A stretch of DNA of 64,000 nt from Amycolatopsis alba DSM 44262 (GTDB taxonomy: Bacteria > Actinomycetota > Actinomycetes > Mycobacteriales > Pseudonocardiaceae), in NCBI RefSeq assembly GCF_000384215.1, contig NZ_KB913032.1, positions 2,745,665 to 2,809,664 on the forward strand, in the 5' to 3' direction. The translations under genes and the position numbers were made by a program. The notes beneath the pieces were generated by a model. That model made no database searches, was not told the origin of the DNA, and saw only the letters and a list, made by a program, of their open reading frames with translations. Within the stretch, counting starts at the first letter, position 1; each line of letters starts with the position of its first letter. Below are positions 51,944-61,013 of this stretch, in pieces.

Positions 51944-53452
51944 ATGACCGTTCCCGGCTACCCCAGCACCGTCGGCCGCGTCCTGGAGCGGAGCGCGCGC
52001 CGCGTCCCGGACCGGGTCGCGCTCACGTTCGCCGATCGCGTGTGGACGTACGCGGAGCTCGACAGCGCGGCGGGCCGCGTCGCCGCCAAGCTGCTCGATC
52101 GCGGGCTTCTCCACGGTGACCGCGTCGCCGCGTTCGGCAAGAACTCCGACGCGTACCTGTTGCTGTACCTCGGTTGCGCACGGGCCGGGCTGGTGCACGT
52201 GCCGGTGAACTTCAACGCACGGGGCGAAGAGCTGGAGTACCTGCTCACCCAGTCCGAACCGGCCGTCGCCTTCGTCGACCGTTCGCTGGCCGAGCACGTC
52301 GAGACCGATCACGTGTCCACAATGGACGTTCTCGCCTGGGCGCTGGACGAAACCGTCGTCCCGCACGAGGAATCCGGGGTCGCCGACGATGACCTCGTCC
52401 AGCTGCTCTACACGTCCGGGACGACTTCCCGGCCGAAGGGCGCGATGCTCACCCATCGCGCCCTGGTGCACGAGTACTCGTCCTGCATCGCCGCGCTCGA
52501 CCTGAGCGACCGTGACGTGCCGCTGCACGCGCTGCCGCTGTACCACTCGGCGCAGATGCACGTCTTCCTCATGCCCGGACTCGCCGTCGGCGCGACCAAC
52601 CACCTCGTCGCGGCGCCCGACCTCGGTGACATCCTCGCGCGAATTCCGCGCCAGGGCGTCACTTCCCTGTTCTTCCCGCCGACCGTCTGGGTGGGCCTGG
52701 CGAACCACCCCGGCCTCGCAGACGCGGAACTGGGCAGTCTCACCAAGGCGTACTACGGCGCGTCGATCATGCCCCTGCCGGTGCTGAACTCCCTGCGCTC
52801 ACGGCTGCCGGAAGTCGGTTTCTACAACTGCTTCGGGCAATCGGAGATCGGTCCACTCGCGACGGTGCTCCGCCCCGAAGAGCACGACGAGCGGCCGGAT
52901 TCCGTCGGCCGCCCGGTCCTTTTCGTCGAGACGCGGGTGGTGGACGCCGACATGAACGATCTTCCGCCGGGCGAACTCGGCGAGGTCGTCTATCGCTCTC
53001 CTCAGCTGTGCACCGGATACTGGGGCAAGCCCGAGGAGTCGGTGGAGGCGTTCGCGGGTGGCTGGTTCCACTCCGGCGATCTGGTGCGACAGGACGAAGA
53101 GGGCTACCTGTTCGTCGTCGACCGGATCAAGGACGTCGTCAACACGGGCGGGGTGCTCGTCGCGTCGCGCGAGGTGGAGGACGCGCTGTACGCGCATCCC
53201 GCCGTCGCCGAGGTCGCCGTCGTCGGACTGCCGCACGACCGCTGGATCGAAGCGATCGCCGCGGTGATCGTGGTGAAGGAGTCCGTCGGGGAAGCGGAGC
53301 TGATCGCGTTCGCCAAGAAGTCGCTGGCGGCGCACAAGGTGCCGAAATCGGTGCATTTCGTCGGCGAACTGCCGAAGAACGCGTCCGGGAAACTGCTCAA
53401 ACGCGAGCTACGGCACCAGTTCGGCGGGTCAGCTTCCGCGATCGGCGTCTAG
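51944..53452 (+). CDS. AMP-dependent acyl-CoA synthetase
   Basis: 502-aa ANL ligase. P-loop YTSGTTSRPKGAML (about residues 163-176); NCFGQSEIGPLATV and GGWFHSGDLVRQDEEGYL are the A5/A7 motifs, and PKNASGKLLKRELR contains the catalytic Lys. ATG at 51944 has AAGGAG upstream. Related to the FadD3/FadD-type acyl-CoA ligases of steroid and aliphatic acid metabolism; the acid is unknown. Its stop is followed 4 bp later by the convergent nucleotidyltransferase gene. Confidence 0.9.
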   Translation: MTVPGYPSTVGRVLERSARRVPDRVALTFADRVWTYAELDSAAGRVAAKLLDRGLLHGDRVAAFGKNSDAYLLLYLGCARAGLVHVPVNFNARGEELEYLLTQSEPAVAFVDRSLAEHVETDHVSTMDVLAWALDETVVPHEESGVADDDLVQLLYTSGTTSRPKGAMLTHRALVHEYSSCIAALDLSDRDVPLHALPLYHSAQMHVFLMPGLAVGATNHLVAAPDLGDILARIPRQGVTSLFFPPTVWVGLANHPGLADAELGSLTKAYYGASIMPLPVLNSLRSRLPEVGFYNCFGQSEIGPLATVLRPEEHDERPDSVGRPVLFVETRVVDADMNDLPPGELGEVVYRSPQLCTGYWGKPEESVEAFAGGWFHSGDLVRQDEEGYLFVVDRIKDVVNTGGVLVASREVEDALYAHPAVAEVAVVGLPHDRWIEAIAAVIVVKESVGEAELIAFAKKSLAAHKVPKSVHFVGELPKNASGKLLKRELRHQFGGSASAIGV

Positions 53453-53455
53453 CGA

Positions 53456-54235
53456 TCACCCGGTCTCGCGCAGGATCTCCCAAGCGTTGAACCCGTCTCC
53501 CGCGTGAGGACTGCCGAGCGCGAGCCAGTCCGGGTGCCGCGGGTCATCGAGGCAATCGACAAGGCATCCGAAGCGAGGCGTTGCGGGGGCCACGCCTGGA
53601 AAAAGCTCATCAGGATCATCGACGAGCGAAGCCAGGAACGCGATGTCGGAAAGGTGACGACTGGGCATGCCAGGCCTTGGCGGTTCGTCGATCAAGGCCT
53701 TCACCTTGACGACCAGAGCGGCCGCCAGCCCTGGCAGATAGAGCGTCGCCGTTCTTCCCGCATAGGTGGCCGCGAGCGGTCTCGCGTCGTCCAGCGCCGT
53801 CTTGCCACCGGGGATCGACACGATCTTCCCGGCGGGCGTCCGGAGCTTCGGGGCGGCACGGGCACCGAGTTTGTCCGGCGCGAGGATGTCGACCACCATG
53901 CCGGTTTCCGGATGGAGGTAGCGATGAGCCTTGCCGTCGGCGCTGATGCCATCGACCTCGTAGCCCAGTTTCCTGAGCACCTCATGCGCACGGGGGAACG
54001 CATCGAGAGTGAACCGGACATCGAAAAGGAGGTCGATGTCCTTGGTCACGCGGGGAATCGAACGACCGGCCAGCAGACCGTGCAAGATGACCATCTGCCC
54101 GCCGATCATGACCCAGGGCTCGGGCAACCTGTCGGCGAGGTCGAACATCGCGGGCCAGACGACACTGTCGCCCTCGCCCTGCAACGGCGGCAAAGCCAGC
54201 GTCCCCAGGCTGGGCCGCGACACGGAAACGATCAT
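53456..54235 (-). CDS. Nucleotidyltransferase, AbiEii-like toxin candidate
   Basis: 259-aa protein. MIGGQMVILHG (Gly45-Gly46) and RVTKDIDLLFD (Asp66, Asp68) form the first half of a nucleotidyltransferase active site, and GMVVDILAP gives the third acid, Asp116. The order and spacing fit AbiEii/MNT-type enzymes. ATG overlaps the HTH gene's stop (ATGA). AbiEii is the toxin of type IV abortive-infection systems and acts as a tRNA nucleotidyltransferase in mycobacterial MenT. A plain antibiotic-modifying enzyme is an alternative. Confidence 0.65.
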   Translation of the reverse strand: MIVSVSRPSLGTLALPPLQGEGDSVVWPAMFDLADRLPEPWVMIGGQMVILHGLLAGRSIPRVTKDIDLLFDVRFTLDAFPRAHEVLRKLGYEVDGISADGKAHRYLHPETGMVVDILAPDKLGARAAPKLRTPAGKIVSIPGGKTALDDARPLAATYAGRTATLYLPGLAAALVVKVKALIDEPPRPGMPSRHLSDIAFLASLVDDPDELFPGVAPATPRFGCLVDCLDDPRHPDWLALGSPHAGDGFNAWEILRETG

Positions 54236-54948
54236 CCGCCGAGCTTAGGCACCTCGCCCAAACGGGTGAGAAGTTGTTGTGCCGCAACAACAGAACGCTC
54301 ATCTCCGGCGTCGAGCAGGTCCGCCGCGACGGCCGCCGGGATCGCGAAGCCTGCCGAGCCGGGCGGACGCAGAACATCGGACAGCGCCGGTACACGAATC
54401 ACCGCGTTGGGCTCCGCGCTGCCCAGCCGAAGCCGTCGAGACCGCGTGAGTTCGTCGAACCGGACAGCGTCCACATAGAACTCTTCGTCCGCACTTCCCG
54501 CCAGCAAATCGGCACCGTAGTGCCCAGCCGCGGCGGGGCCACTGACGACAGCCTGCGGGTCTTCCCGTAGCCGCGCAAGCGGTCCGGCCAGCATCCGCAC
54601 GCGATACACACGCGCGCGGCCGGAGAGCAGGCGCGGCCACTGGGCGGGCTCGCGTTCCTGTGCGTATCGATTGAGCCGGACCCTCTCGGAAGGCGAGATC
54701 CACGAAGGACGATGACCGCTCAGCGACCACAGGAAACCCCAGGCCATCCGCGCGGAAAGCGGTCGGCCGGCGGCGGGTTTCACCACGCTTTTCCGATGCT
54801 CGACCGATCGGGCGTCGACCAGCAGTTCACGGCCGATCCGGACCGCGTCGAGCCTGCCACCGTGTACAAGTTCGCGGACGCGCTCTCGCGAAATGTCCAG
54901 AACCTGCGCCGCCCGCGCGACCGGGAGCAGCTGGGCCGAGTCGACCAT
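54232..54948 (-). CDS. HTH protein, AbiEi-like antitoxin candidate
   Basis: 238-aa protein. The N-terminus is an excisionase/MerR-type HTH (LLPVARAAQVLDISRERVRE and VHGGRLDAVRIGRELLVDAR). The remaining 170 residues are a separate domain with AAAGHYGADLLAGSADEEFY and RSRRLRLGSAEPNAVIRVPA, resembling the C-terminal part of AbiEi antitoxins only loosely. ATG at 54948 has GAAGGGAG 5 bp upstream. It overlaps the nucleotidyltransferase by 4 bp and has a 12-bp inverted repeat in its promoter. Confidence 0.65.
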   Translation of the reverse strand: MVDSAQLLPVARAAQVLDISRERVRELVHGGRLDAVRIGRELLVDARSVEHRKSVVKPAAGRPLSARMAWGFLWSLSGHRPSWISPSERVRLNRYAQEREPAQWPRLLSGRARVYRVRMLAGPLARLREDPQAVVSGPAAAGHYGADLLAGSADEEFYVDAVRFDELTRSRRLRLGSAEPNAVIRVPALSDVLRPPGSAGFAIPAAVAADLLDAGDERSVVAAQQLLTRLGEVPKLGG

Positions 54949-54985
54949 GGCCACTCCCTTCATCCGTCGATCAGTGCACCGCCCA

Positions 54986-55025
54986 GTTTACACAAACATT
55001 CGCGAAGCAGAGGGTTTGTGTAAAC
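54986..55025. promoter_or_regulatory. 12-bp inverted repeat upstream of the AbiE-like pair
   Basis: GTTTACACAAAC (54986-54997) and GTTTGTGTAAAC (55014-55025) are perfectly complementary with a 16-bp spacer. The AT-rich arms stand out in this GC-rich region. It is 38 bp before the HTH gene start and is a likely autoregulatory operator. Confidence 0.7.
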
Positions 55026-55036
55026 GTGACTTACTA

Positions 55037-55044
55037 GACCGGTC
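55037..55044. promoter_or_regulatory. LmrA-type operator before the TetR/MBL operon
   Basis: TAGACCGGTC with a perfect GACCGGTC core (55037-55044) resembles the TAGACCRGTCTA boxes of LmrA/QacR-like TetR proteins. It lies 27 bp before the TetR start. Confidence 0.5.
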
Positions 55045-55071
55045 GTCATAGTTTGGGCTACAGTCGGCCGC

Positions 55072-55635
55072 ATGGTCCGCCGTACCGACACCCGGCAGCG
55101 CATGCTCGACTCCGCCGCCGAGCTCTTCCAGCATCAGGGTTACCACGCCACTGGGCTCAACCAGCTCGTCGCCGCCGTCGGGGCGCCCAAGGGGTCGCTC
55201 TACTTCCACTTCCCCGGCGGCAAGGAGCAGCTGGCCGCCGAGGCCATCCGTCAGTCCGCCGACCGGCTCTGCGACCAGCTCCGCACGATCGTCGCGAACT
55301 CGCCCGACGTCGTCACCGGCATCGTGAACGTCGTCGAGGCGCTCGCGAACGCGCTGGAGGAGTCGGATTTCCAGCGCGGTTGCCCGCTCGCGACGGTCGC
55401 GCTCGACGCGTCGGGTGACAGCGAGGTGATCCGCCAGGCCTGCGCCGACGGCTACACCGCCTGGCACACCCTCATCTCCGAAGCACTGAACACCGAGAAA
55501 GCAGGCCAGCTGGCGACAGTCGTCCTCGCCGCCATCGAGGGCGGTTTGCTGCTGGCCAAGACGTTGCACGACACCGCGCCGCTGCGCGCGATCGCCCCTC
55601 ATCTGGCCGCCACACTCGAACGGGAGCTGTCCTGA
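55072..55635 (+). CDS. TetR family regulator, LmrA/YxaF type
   Basis: 187-aa repressor. HTH LVAAVGAPKGSLYFHFPGGK (about residues 32-51) and QRGCPLATVALDAS match the LmrA/YxaF branch. ATG at 55072. Its TGA overlaps the MBL gene start (TGATG), so it controls its own operon of two hydrolases, through the GACCGGTC box. Confidence 0.9.
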   Translation: MVRRTDTRQRMLDSAAELFQHQGYHATGLNQLVAAVGAPKGSLYFHFPGGKEQLAAEAIRQSADRLCDQLRTIVANSPDVVTGIVNVVEALANALEESDFQRGCPLATVALDASGDSEVIRQACADGYTAWHTLISEALNTEKAGQLATVVLAAIEGGLLLAKTLHDTAPLRAIAPHLAATLERELS

Positions 55636-56465
55636 TGCGCGTCCATCACCTGAACTGCGGAACCATGCGGCCGGTCGGCGGCAAACTCGTCGACGGCAGG
55701 CCGGGGCTGTTCCGCCGCGCGGAACTGATCTGCCACTGCCTGCTCCTGGAGACCGACACCGGGCTCGTGCTCATCGAAACCGGAGTCGGCACGCCGACCG
55801 TCACCCGGCCCGCCGAATGGCTCGGCGCCGGTTTCGTCCGGCTGGTCCATCCCGACAGCGACGACGACCTCAGCGCCACCACGCAGATCCGCAAGCTCGG
55901 CTTCGACCCGGCCGACGTGCGCGACATCGTGCTCACCCACCTCGACCTCGACCACGCGGGCGGGCTCGTCGACTTCCCGCAGGCCAAGGTCCACGTCCAC
56001 GCCCGCGAACTCCAGGCGCTCGAAAAGCCGGTCGACCGCAAGGAGGCGAGCCGCTACCGGAAGGTGCAGTTCAGCCACGGCCCGATCTGGAAGTCATACC
56101 GCGCCGACGGCGAGCCTTGGTTCGGTTTCGACGCCGTCCGCGAACTCGAAGGGGTCCCGGACGTGCTGATCATCCCTCTCGCCGGGCACACCCGCGGGCA
56201 CGCCGGCATCGCGGTCGACACGGGTGACGGGTGGCTCCTCAACGCCGGTGACGCGGTCTTCCACGGCGGCGAACTTGAGCAAAAGCCGCACATCCCGTTC
56301 GCACTCGGCTTCTTCGAGTCGTACATGCAGACGGAGAAAACGGCACGACTGGACAACCAGCGCCGGCTGCGCGAACTTGTCAGTAACAACGGTGCCGAAG
56401 TGACGGCCTTCGCCGCGCACGACGTCACCGCATTCGAACGGCTCAGCCAGAGGAGCAGGCTATGA
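55635..56465 (+). CDS. MBL fold metallo-hydrolase A
   Basis: 276-aa hydrolase. THLDLDHAGG is the metal-binding HxHxDH-like motif (the first His is replaced: T-H-L-D-L-D-H), and PLAGHTRGHAGI and NAGDAVFH give the further ligands. It begins HHLNCGTMRPVGGK like AttM/AiiA-type lactonases. TGATG and ATGA overlaps tie it to the TetR gene and to its paralogue. It may open lactones or other small esters. Confidence 0.9.
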   Translation: MRVHHLNCGTMRPVGGKLVDGRPGLFRRAELICHCLLLETDTGLVLIETGVGTPTVTRPAEWLGAGFVRLVHPDSDDDLSATTQIRKLGFDPADVRDIVLTHLDLDHAGGLVDFPQAKVHVHARELQALEKPVDRKEASRYRKVQFSHGPIWKSYRADGEPWFGFDAVRELEGVPDVLIIPLAGHTRGHAGIAVDTGDGWLLNAGDAVFHGGELEQKPHIPFALGFFESYMQTEKTARLDNQRRLRELVSNNGAEVTAFAAHDVTAFERLSQRSRL

Positions 56466-57289
56466 AGGTCCACCATCTGAACTGCGGCACGATGCGGGCG
56501 CCGGGAGGCAGGTTCCTCGACGGCCAGCCGGGTCTGCTGCGCCGGTCGGAACTGGTGGCGCACTGCCTGCTGATCGAGACCGGCGACGGGCTCGTGCTGG
56601 TGGACACCGGGTTCGGCCGCCAGGGCGTCGCGAATCCCGGCGCGTGGCTCGGCACGCCGTTCACGCTGATGGTGGGCGCGAAGCCGGTCGAGGTCGAGAC
56701 GGCCGCTCACCACGTCGAGGCGCTCGGGCACAAGCTGGAGGACGTGCGGCACATCGTCTGCACCCATCTCGACGTCGACCACGCGGGCGGGCTCGCGGAC
56801 TTCCCGAACGCCGTCGTGCACGTCCGCACGGCGGAGCACGACGCGGCGACGTCACCCGCGAACGCAAGCGAGAAGTTCCGGTTCCGCGCCAACCAGTTCG
56901 CCCACCGTCCACTGTGGAGCACCTACGACGAGGCCGGGGACGAATGGTTCGGCTTCCAGGCCGTCCGCGAGCTCAAGGGCCTGCCACCGGAGATCCTGCT
57001 GGTGCCGCTCGCGGGACACACCAAGGGCCACACCGGGGTGGCGGTCGACACCGGTGACGGCTGGTTGCTGCACGCGGGCGACGCGTACTTCTTCCACGGT
57101 CAGATGGACCCGGTGAAGCCGCATTGCCCGCCGGGGATGACCGCGTTCCAGAACATGGTGCAGACGCTGCGCAAGCCACGGCTGGAGAACGTCGAGCGAC
57201 TGCGGGAGCTGAGCCGGGAACACGCCGACGACGTCACCGTGTTCTCGGCCCACAGCCCGGTGGAGTACCAGTCCCTGAAACGGGACTGA
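56462..57289 (+). CDS. MBL fold metallo-hydrolase B
   Basis: 275-aa tandem paralogue of the preceding enzyme: HHLNCGTMRAPGGRF, THLDVDHAGG, PLAGHTKGHTGVAV and HAGDAYFFH. ATGA overlap with gene A. The two share the whole fold and probably arose by local duplication, which suggests related substrates under one TetR. No signal peptide. Confidence 0.9.
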   Translation: MKVHHLNCGTMRAPGGRFLDGQPGLLRRSELVAHCLLIETGDGLVLVDTGFGRQGVANPGAWLGTPFTLMVGAKPVEVETAAHHVEALGHKLEDVRHIVCTHLDVDHAGGLADFPNAVVHVRTAEHDAATSPANASEKFRFRANQFAHRPLWSTYDEAGDEWFGFQAVRELKGLPPEILLVPLAGHTKGHTGVAVDTGDGWLLHAGDAYFFHGQMDPVKPHCPPGMTAFQNMVQTLRKPRLENVERLRELSREHADDVTVFSAHSPVEYQSLKRD

Positions 57290-57294
57290 CGCCC

Positions 57295-58677
57295 TCAGCC
57301 GACCGGCGGCTCGATGGGCTGCCGGTCTTCCTCGCTGTGCGTCGCCCGCATGACGAGCCAGTTGATCCCCCACAGGACGACACCGACGCCGAGCAGGATC
57401 GCGGCGACCTTGTAGTCGCGCGCGGGCCGTCCGGACAACGGGGTCACCAGGTACACGCAGAAGATCGCGGCCAGGATCGGGACGATGGTCGGCGCACGGA
57501 AATGCCTGTGCGCCGACTTTTCCTTGCGCAGGACCAGCACCGCGACGTTGACGATGGCGAAGACCCCCAGCAGCAGCAACGCCGTCGTGCCACCGAGCAC
57601 ACTGATGTCCACAAAGGACACAAGGCCGATGGCGATGACACTGGTGAACACGATCGCCACCCACGGGCTGCGGCGGAACGGGTGCACCGTACCGAGCTGC
57701 TTCGGGATGATCCGCTGGTTCGCCATTCCGTAGAGCAGGCGGCTGGCCATCAGCATGTTGATCAGCGCCGAGTTGATGACCGCGAAGAGACCGATCGCGG
57801 AGAAGACCTCGCGCGGGAAACCGGGCGCCCCGACATCGAGCACCTTCAGCAGCGCGCTGCTCTTGGCCGCCTCCAGATCGTCGGCGGGCACCAGCAGCGA
57901 AGAGGTCACGGAGACCAGGATGTAGATGGTCGCGGCGATGACCATGCCCCACAGCATCGCCTTCGGGAAGATGCGGATCGGGTCCTTGCACTCCTCGGCC
58001 ATGTTGACCGAGTCCTCGAAACCGACCATCGCGAAGAACGCCAGCGACGTCGCCGAGGTGATCGCGACCAGCATCGTCTGGTTTTCGGTGTCGAACTCGA
58101 CCAGCCGCGAGGCGTCCCCGTTGCCGTTGAGCACCGCCCACACGCCGACGCCGACGATGATCAGCAGGCCGCCGATCTCGATGCAGGTCAGCACCACGTT
58201 GGTCTTCACCGATTCGGAGACCCCGCGGAAGTTGATCAGCCCGAGCCCGATCACGAACAGGATCGCCACCAGCGGCATCGGCGCGGTGATGAACTCGGCG
58301 AGATAGGTGTCCCCGAAGGCCTTCGCCGCGGAGGAAGCCGACGTGATCCCCGAGCACATCACCGCGAACGCCACCATGAAGGTGAGGAAGCGGATCTTGA
58401 ACGCCTTGTGCGTGTACAGCGCGGCCCCCGCCGCCTGCGGGTACTTGCCGACCAGCTCCAGGTAGCTGAACGCGGTCATGATCGCGACCACGAAGGCGAT
58501 CAGGAACGGCAGCCACAGCGCGCCGCCCACCCGTCCCGCCACTTGCCCGGTGAGCGCGTAGACGCCCGTCCCGATGATGTCCCCCACCACGAAGAACAGC
58601 AGGAGCTTGGAACCCATGACCCGTTTGAGGCTCGGCTGACCGGTCGGACCGGTCTGTTCTGTCGTCGTGTCCGCCAT
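57295..58677 (-). CDS. APC family amino acid permease
   Basis: 460-aa membrane protein with about 12 helices. FFVVGDIIGTGVYALTG is the substrate-binding TM1 region of APC transporters and FFAMVGFEDSVNMAEECKDP the TM6 region. It starts with a polar 15-residue tail. It is convergent with MBL B. Amino acid or amine uptake is likely; the substrate is unknown. Confidence 0.9.
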   Translation of the reverse strand: MADTTTEQTGPTGQPSLKRVMGSKLLLFFVVGDIIGTGVYALTGQVAGRVGGALWLPFLIAFVVAIMTAFSYLELVGKYPQAAGAALYTHKAFKIRFLTFMVAFAVMCSGITSASSAAKAFGDTYLAEFITAPMPLVAILFVIGLGLINFRGVSESVKTNVVLTCIEIGGLLIIVGVGVWAVLNGNGDASRLVEFDTENQTMLVAITSATSLAFFAMVGFEDSVNMAEECKDPIRIFPKAMLWGMVIAATIYILVSVTSSLLVPADDLEAAKSSALLKVLDVGAPGFPREVFSAIGLFAVINSALINMLMASRLLYGMANQRIIPKQLGTVHPFRRSPWVAIVFTSVIAIGLVSFVDISVLGGTTALLLLGVFAIVNVAVLVLRKEKSAHRHFRAPTIVPILAAIFCVYLVTPLSGRPARDYKVAAILLGVGVVLWGINWLVMRATHSEEDRQPIEPPVG

Positions 58678-58772
58678 GCGGCAAGAGTGTGCCGCATCAC
58701 GTCTGTGCCCGACAGTCCGATTTGGTCAGTTCTTCGTCACGGGTTGACGGTGGGCGATTCTGGGTATTCCGG

Positions 58773-59360
58773 TCAGTTCGCGTCGACTGCGGTCTTCACC
58801 AGCGGGACCATCATCTCCTGCGTCATCGCGGCGGGCCCGGTGTAGTTGACCAGCACCGGAACGCCGCCGACGAGCTCGGCGGCGGCCAGGGTCGCGGTCT
58901 TGTTCTCGCCGGTGACGTAGTAGATGGCGCCTTCGCCGATCCCGGCGACGTCCTTGGCGTCCGCCTTCGCCTTCTTCAGCGCGGCGACCATCTCGGCGGG
59001 CTTGAGCTTCTTGCCCTCGAAACGGGTCACGGCGAGCGCGCCGAGCTCCTTGCCGCCCGCGGAGTAGACGCAGCTCTTGGACTTGCCGCCGTTGGCGACG
59101 TTGTCCTTCACCGGGCCCGGCGCCGACGTCATGCCCTGCTGGGAGACGGCCTTGCCGACGGCCTCGGGGGACAGCAGCGCGCACGGCTCCTTCCCGCCGG
59201 CGCCACCGGCGGGAGCGGCCGAAGAACTCGGCGCGGCGGAGGAAGCGGGCGCCTGGCTCGACGGCTTGGCGGCGTTGTCCGATTTCCCGTCCCCGGACGA
59301 ACAGGCGGAAAGGGTCGCGACGACAGCGGCGAATGCGGCGATCGCTCGTGAACTGCGCAT
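58773..59360 (-). CDS. Lipoprotein, DUF3558-like
   Basis: 195-aa exported lipoprotein. AAFAAVVATLSACSSG has a lipobox (LSAC), followed by a Ser/Ala/Pro-rich linker (about residues 25-55). The mature domain begins EPCALLSPEAVGKAV and contains KSCVYSAGG, a two-cysteine pattern as in DUF3558 proteins. It lies 24 bp upstream... of nothing on its strand but follows the MFS gene by 24 bp. Function unknown. Confidence 0.8.
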   Translation of the reverse strand: MRSSRAIAAFAAVVATLSACSSGDGKSDNAAKPSSQAPASSAAPSSSAAPAGGAGGKEPCALLSPEAVGKAVSQQGMTSAPGPVKDNVANGGKSKSCVYSAGGKELGALAVTRFEGKKLKPAEMVAALKKAKADAKDVAGIGEGAIYYVTGENKTATLAAAELVGGVPVLVNYTGPAAMTQEMMVPLVKTAVDAN

Positions 59361-59384
59361 GGACCCGACGATAGTCCGAATGGC

Positions 59385-60668
59385 TCAGTCGACCGGGGCC
59401 CGGTACCGCCAGAACGACGGGATCAGCAGCGCCGCGCCGATGACCAGCACGATGACCAGGACCCCGCCGCCCGAGGCAGCGGCGGCGGTGCCGACCCCGG
59501 CGGCCGCCCAGCCGTGGGTGAGGTCGGCGATCCGCGGGCCGCCCGCGACGACGACGGTGAACACGCCCTGCAGCCGTCCGCGCATCTCGTCGGTGGTGGC
59601 GACCTGCAGGATCGACATCCGGTAGATCGCGCTGACCATGTCCGCGGCCCCGGCGAGCGCCATGAAGAACACGGCGAGCCACAGCGAGTTCGCCAGCCCG
59701 AATCCGATGATGGCGGCCCCCCAGACGCAGACCGAGACGATCACGCCGGCGCCCTGTTTGCCGATCCTGGTAAGCCAGCCGGAGAAGAGGCCGATGAGCA
59801 TCGCGCCCGCCGGGAGCGCGGCGTACAGCCAGCCCAGTGCCGGTCCGCCGCCGGGCGGGTCGCCGAAGGTGCGCTCCGCCATCTCCGGGATCAATGCCCG
59901 CGGCATGCCCGCGACCATCGCGATGATGTCGAGGAGGAAGGACGCGAGCAGGATCTTCTGTGTCGCCAGGTACTTGAAGCCGTCGATGATGTCGCGGATC
60001 CCGGCCCGGCGCGTGATCTCGCCGAGCGGCGGGATCGGGGGCAGCTTCCAGACCGCGATGAGGGTCAGGGTCAGCGCGACGACGTCGATCAGGTAGAGCG
60101 TCGAGAGGCCGAGGATCGGGATCAGCGAACCGGCGAGCAGCGGGCCGAACACCGCGCCGAAGGTGGCCATCGTGCTGCTCAGCGCGGTCGCGGGCGCGAT
60201 CAGGTTGTCCGGCACCAGCCGGGCGACGACGGCGCTGCGGGTCGGCATGTTGACCGCGAAGAACGCCTGGTTGACCGCCAACAGGGCCAGGACGAGCCAG
60301 ACGGAGCCGATGTTCAGGAACGCCTGGAGCCACAGGACCGCCGAGGTGACGGTGACGCCGACGTTGGTGACGAGCAGGAGCTTGCGGCGGTCGACGGCGT
60401 CCGCGATGGCGCCGCCCCAGAGGCCGAAGACGAGAAGCGGGACCAGGGCGACCAGGCCGGTGAGTCCGACGTACGCCGACGAACCGGTGAGGTCGAAGAC
60501 CTGTTTCGGGACCGCGACGGCGGTGAGCTGGCTGCCGACGGCGGTGACCGCGGTGGACAGCCACAGGCGGCGGAACGCGGGGATCTTGAGCGGCCGGGTG
60601 TCCACGACGATCGAGCCGAACAGTTTGCGGACGCCTTTGCGCTGCTCAACCCCCACGTCGTCACTCAC
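59385..60668 (-). CDS. MFS transporter, EntS-like
   Basis: 427-aa permease with 12 helices. FRRLWLSTAVTAVGSQLTAV and LWGGAIADAVDRRKLLLVTN (A-motif loop) match the enterobactin-exporter type of MFS (EntS/MFS_3). The middle carries a long cytoplasmic loop (about residues 205-235). It precedes the lipoprotein gene. Export of a hydrophobic compound is likely; a siderophore is possible, since isochorismate synthase and a phosphopantetheinyl transferase occur in the window. Confidence 0.9.
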   Translation of the reverse strand: MSDDVGVEQRKGVRKLFGSIVVDTRPLKIPAFRRLWLSTAVTAVGSQLTAVAVPKQVFDLTGSSAYVGLTGLVALVPLLVFGLWGGAIADAVDRRKLLLVTNVGVTVTSAVLWLQAFLNIGSVWLVLALLAVNQAFFAVNMPTRSAVVARLVPDNLIAPATALSSTMATFGAVFGPLLAGSLIPILGLSTLYLIDVVALTLTLIAVWKLPPIPPLGEITRRAGIRDIIDGFKYLATQKILLASFLLDIIAMVAGMPRALIPEMAERTFGDPPGGGPALGWLYAALPAGAMLIGLFSGWLTRIGKQGAGVIVSVCVWGAAIIGFGLANSLWLAVFFMALAGAADMVSAIYRMSILQVATTDEMRGRLQGVFTVVVAGGPRIADLTHGWAAAGVGTAAAASGGGVLVIVLVIGAALLIPSFWRYRAPVD

Positions 60669-61013
60669 AACCAGACAGCTTAGCCGCGCTAACTAACCAA
60701 CCGCGCGCGATTTACGTCACCCAGTGACTCGTGAAGGCCCGGCCGCCGCCGTCAACGTGTCGCGAAAGCCACCTCCGCGACACCCGACGGTCAGTGCCCG
60801 AGCCCTGGTGACCGAACCTCAGGGACCGAATCCCTAGATGACCCAACGGTCTCCCGGAAGCGCGCCAGCGCGACGGGAGACTTCACGTCGAGCGCCCTCT
60901 TTCGGGCCGAAGGCCCACGAAAACGCGATGAAGGGGCGCCCTCCGCTCCCAACGCGAGTTGCAAGCGGCACGGGCGCCCCTTCGGCGCGCTTTTCGTCAG
61001 CGCTCGACCAATA
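60669..61013. other. 345-bp intergenic region with hairpins
   Basis: It lies between the divergent MFS start and the pdxH end. GTGTCGCG/CGCGACAC (60757-60764, 60776-60783) is a short inverted repeat. GTCTCCCG/CGGGAGAC forms another near 60850. I see no gene in it. Confidence 0.5.
60930..60983 (-). terminator. Hairpin downstream of pdxH
   Basis: GAAGGGGCGCCC (60930-60941) pairs perfectly with GGGCGCCCCTTC (60972-60983); part of the 30-bp loop also pairs (CCGCT with AGCGG). It lies 30 bp after the pdxH stop. Confidence 0.6.

Noticed and set aside
57124..58845. A 573-codon open frame on the plus strand over the APC permease.
   Set aside because: Charged, low-complexity translation typical of an antisense shadow; the permease frame has proper helices.
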